Assembly: GCA_013398295.1 (NCBI GenBank)
Contig: VZSF01008843.1
Span: forward strand, 579,599 to 643,598
DNA: 64,000 nucleotides
Source of the DNA: Chionis minor
Lineage: Eukaryota; Chordata; Aves; Charadriiformes; Chionididae
Direction: 5' to 3'
The translations under genes and the position numbers were made by a program. The notes beneath the pieces were generated by a model, which saw nothing but the letters and a program-made list of their open reading frames with translations, had not been told where the DNA came from and did not search any database. Numbering within the stretch: position 1 is the first letter of the stretch; each line of letters opens with the position of its first letter. This document shows, in pieces, positions 61,001 through 64,000 of the stretch.

Positions 61001-63790
61001 GGCCGGGCAGGCTGCGGGGAGGACGCAGGGGGTCAAGGTTGGGGCTTGCTGGCCGCAGAAAGGAGCCATTCCCCCACCTTGCACAGAGCCCGAGCGCATT
61101 TGCACGCACGGATGCACACGCGTGTAAATTTGCACCCCTTAAATATGTGTAACCTAAATAAGTGGGTCCCACAAGCCGATACGTGCCGTGTGAGGGCACC
61201 CACCTTTGGCACCGGCTGCAAAAAGCTGCCCAAGGATGTCGGGCTGTCCTGCCCTTTGCTGTGCTCCTCTGCCCCACGCCTGGGGTGGAAGGGGAGGAAA
61301 GCCCTGAGCCTTGGCCACAGTGGGTCCCCTCTGGAGCCATGTGTCCCTGGAGGGTGCCGCAGGGAGGTTACCGGGGAAATCCGGGTGCGGGAGGTGTGCC
61401 GCGTGTGTAAGCAAGTCTATGGGGACAAGGGTTGCAGGGGAGGAATGTCCTGTACCAGCAACCAGGAACATGGAGGTTGGACTGGTAAACACGGAGCGAC
61501 GTGCCGGTTACAGCTAAAAGGCTGCAGTGCTGCCCCAGCGCTCGTCAGTGCTGTCCCACAAATGGCGGGGGGCGGGGGGGGAGTGGGGAGCAGAGGGGTC
61601 ACAGCAGGCAGATGTGCCCTTCCCCTCCCTGACAAGGACAATGTGGAGCTACCATGCTGCCAGCAGCGGGCTCGGGCAGTGACCTTGCCCTAGGGGCACA
61701 CAGGTGGGACGCTGCGGGGACCGTGACCTCCCTCCCCACCCAAACAGCCCTCACACCAAAGCGGGGGCAGGGGGGAAGATCTGTCCAAAACCCCGCTCAG
61801 CATCACGTCTCAAGAGCATCCCCCCCGAGGGTCTCCGACCCTGTGCCACACACCAGCCACCCCCACCGGACCCCACAAGTGGTGCGCTGGGCTGCGTGTG
61901 GGGAGCGGGGGGGGCACCCGCCTATTTATGTCCCTCTGGGGACCCCCCGGCTGCTCCACAGCAGCCCGGAGAGGGGTGGGGGGTCCTTGCTGGGGCCCCC
62001 ACCCCGGTGGGCACAGGGGCAGGGGACGGCGCTCCCTCCCTCCCCTCCCTGCCCTCCTGCCCCCCGCTGCGCCCTGCGGGATCAGCATCCGCCCCGCTCT
62101 GCTCCCGCCACCCCCTCGCCCCCCCCCAGTCCCTCCCAGTCCTGCCACCACCCCGCCGGTGCCCCCGGGGGCCTGCAGGGCCCCGGCTCGCCCTCGGCCT
62201 GCGGCTCACCGGGGTCAGGGCTGCGGGCGAAGGGGATGCCGGGGCAGGGGCTGGCCCCGCGGGAGAGGCGGTTCAGTTCGCTCCTCCCCGGCGTGCGCCA
62301 GGCCGTGGCGGGACAGGGAAGGGGGTTGGCAATGCCAGGGAAGCTGCAAAGCAGCCTGACCGGCCATGGGGAAGCCTCCCCGGCGGGAGGAAGCGGTGGG
62401 TGCCGTCCTGGGCGAGGACGGGGCCGGCACACGTGGCGCGTGGCCATGCCGGTGCGGCCATGCCGTGCGGCACGGGAGCTGCTCCCGCGTGTTTACAGCC
62501 AGGGCCGCGGGGGTGCCGGACGCTGCGGGTGCCGAACCGACCCCGGAGGTGCCGGGCTGTGTGTGCGGAACAAAAAGTTGCCCAGAGAACCGCAGGCACG
62601 GCGGCCGCCAGCTTGGGGATGAGCAAAGGGAGATGAACCGGCTGCCAGGCGGTGGCTGGGGGTCCCCTGGGACCCCTGACGAAAGGGCTCATGGCGGTGG
62701 TGGGTCGTTCCCCGGCGGTCCGAACCCTGTCGGGACAGGGCATGCAGTGGGGGGTACGTGTCCCTGCTCAGTGCTGGGTGCTTCCCGGTGCCCGGGGCGC
62801 CCCCGGGGGCTTGGGGGGAGCAGTGAGAGGGTCGGGGGTGACAGAGGGTCTGGTGTCAGGCAGGGGATGGATTCGCTCCAGGCTGACCCTGCGCAGCTGT
62901 GCCTGGTCTGCGATCCCAACCCATGGCCCCACGTCCTTGCAGACATCCCTGAGCCCCTCCAGCCCCCCCCCCCAACAATTCCCTCTCTCCCTGCTGCTCG
63001 TGTGTCTTTTCAGAAAATTTCCACCCCCTCTTCATGTGTCCGGGACCATGTCACTGCCCCCCTTGTGTCTGTGTCTGCTGCCCCTCCCTGGCTTATCATG
63101 TTTTTGTACAGAGCCCAGCTACGATAAACTGCTCAAATATTTGCAGAGATGTCCGTGTGCGGCCGGAGCGGTGAGCTCCCCTTGTTTGGTTGGGGGGGAA
63201 GGGAAAGCCACCGGCGCTGTGATTTCCCAAGGGAACACCGCTCCGCACGCCACCACAGCCCCCCCGGCTCAGGGCAGGGCAGGAGGCACGGGACCAGAGG
63301 CTGGGGGCTCGCTGTGGGGCCAAGCATGGCTCGAGAGCGGCCATGGCACTGCATGCCGGGACGGCCCAGCCTTTGGGGTGTCACCCCGCGGAGCAGGGAG
63401 CTCCAGTGCCCCAGGGGTGTGGGGCAGGCACCCATCTTTTTGGCTGCAGGTTGGCAGAGGCTGCGCTGGCGGCTCCCCGCCGGGGACCTTGTGCGTGGAT
63501 GGCGCTGTTTCATGTCACCCCATGGTGCCTCTGGGACACGTTGCCAGCCCTCCTGTACCCGTGGGGGGGTTTTGGGTGGACATGCCCAGCTTTCCCCCGC
63601 GGCACTGCCTGGCACCTTCTGTGCCAGCCCAGCACCAGGCACCGCTTTGCCCCAGCACGGCTCGGGCTGGGCTGCAGCAGCAGGACCCCGAAGGGGGGTC
63701 ACTGAGGGGGACAGTGCCTGCCTTGTTGCCGTCCCCTGAGGCAGGCAGTGGTGGCTGGGGCGCAGTCCCCGTTCCGGCCGAGCTCTTCTC
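61001..63790. other. GC-rich region upstream of HPDL, no supported gene
   Basis: CpG-rich, with G runs at 61565-61590 and C runs near 62966-62973. Long open frames here (up to 440 codons) are Gly/Ala/Pro/Arg-rich, occur on both strands and overlap one another, as expected by chance in GC-rich DNA. It probably contains the HPDL promoter. A 5'UTR intron of HPDL is possible (donor near 62218-62219, acceptor near 61020, - strand). Confidence 0.6.
61565..61590 (+). other. potential G-quadruplex tract
   Basis: Clustered G runs (GCGGGGGGCGGGGGGGGAG then TGGGG) satisfy the four-run G-quadruplex pattern. It lies about 570 nt upstream of the HPDL start codon. Confidence 0.5.
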
Positions 63791-63799
63791 CTCCCTCCT

Positions 63800-63901
63800 G
63801 GGCGGGGAGAGTGGACAGGAGATAAAAGGGAGACCCGGGCCAGCTGGGCATTGCCGAGAGCTGCTGGGGCCGGGAGCGAAGTCTGGCCGGAGGACGGCGG
63901 T
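63800..63901 (+). promoter_or_regulatory. candidate promoter and first exon of the next gene
   Basis: A GC box GGGCGGGG (63800-63807) is followed by a TATA-like GATAAAAG (63821-63828). A start near 63850 would be correctly spaced. A consensus-like donor GCG|GTGAGG follows, with GT at 63900-63901, so a short non-coding exon is possible. No protein can be assigned. In human the neighbour beyond HPDL is ZSWIM5, as I recall, but nothing in this window identifies it. Confidence 0.3.
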
Positions 63902-64000
63902 GAGGAGAAGAGCGGTATTTGGCACTTGTTCTCGCGGAGGAGAGGGCTGGGGATTGGGGGTACATCCATCCTGACCGGACCCCACAGTCCCCTGCTCCCT

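Noticed and set aside
61654..63985. Long open frames (up to 440 codons) on both strands upstream of HPDL
   Set aside because: They overlap in several frames, are rich in Gly/Ala/Pro/Arg and have no domain signature. GC-rich DNA lacks stop codons, so such frames arise by chance.

Overview
The window looks like vertebrate nuclear DNA, most likely from a bird. It has intron-rich genes with GT-AG splice sites, vertebrate-type proteins, a degraded CR1 LINE (the typical LINE of birds and reptiles), no Alu or B1-like SINEs and very few recognisable repeats. No bacterial, phage, viral or CRISPR system was seen. I found no sign of a previously undescribed biological system; the findings concern family-level oddities in four known genes and some structural DNA features.

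Layout. Positions 1-46,600 (AT-rich, large introns) hold the 3' part of TESK2 on the + strand: eight coding exons starting inside the kinase domain, then a long last exon and a 3'UTR of about 3.9 kb. The 5' exons lie upstream of the window. TOE1 (- strand, seven coding exons, 52,979 down to 48,091) converges tail-to-tail on TESK2; one TOE1 intron contains a degraded CR1. From about 52 kb the sequence becomes GC- and CpG-rich. TOE1 and MUTYH (+ strand, 15 coding exons, 53,436-58,160) start head-to-head 456 bp apart over a CpG-rich, TATA-less bidirectional promoter. MUTYH then converges on the apparently single-coding-exon gene HPDL (- strand, 61,000 down to 59,813). The last 3 kb is GC-rich DNA without a supported coding gene, with one candidate promoter near 63.8 kb.

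The order and orientations TESK2 / TOE1 / MUTYH / HPDL match what I recall of human 1p34.1, inverted as a block. The four genes do not form a pathway. TESK2 is a cofilin kinase, TOE1 a nuclear 3' exonuclease that matures small RNAs, MUTYH an adenine DNA glycosylase acting on A:8-oxoG, and HPDL a mitochondrial non-heme iron oxygenase linked to coenzyme Q headgroup synthesis. All exon coordinates were read by hand. For every gene the exon lengths add up in frame (TESK2 557 residues visible; TOE1 546; MUTYH 510; HPDL 395), which supports the joins. Statements about human orthologues are from memory and were not checked by alignment.
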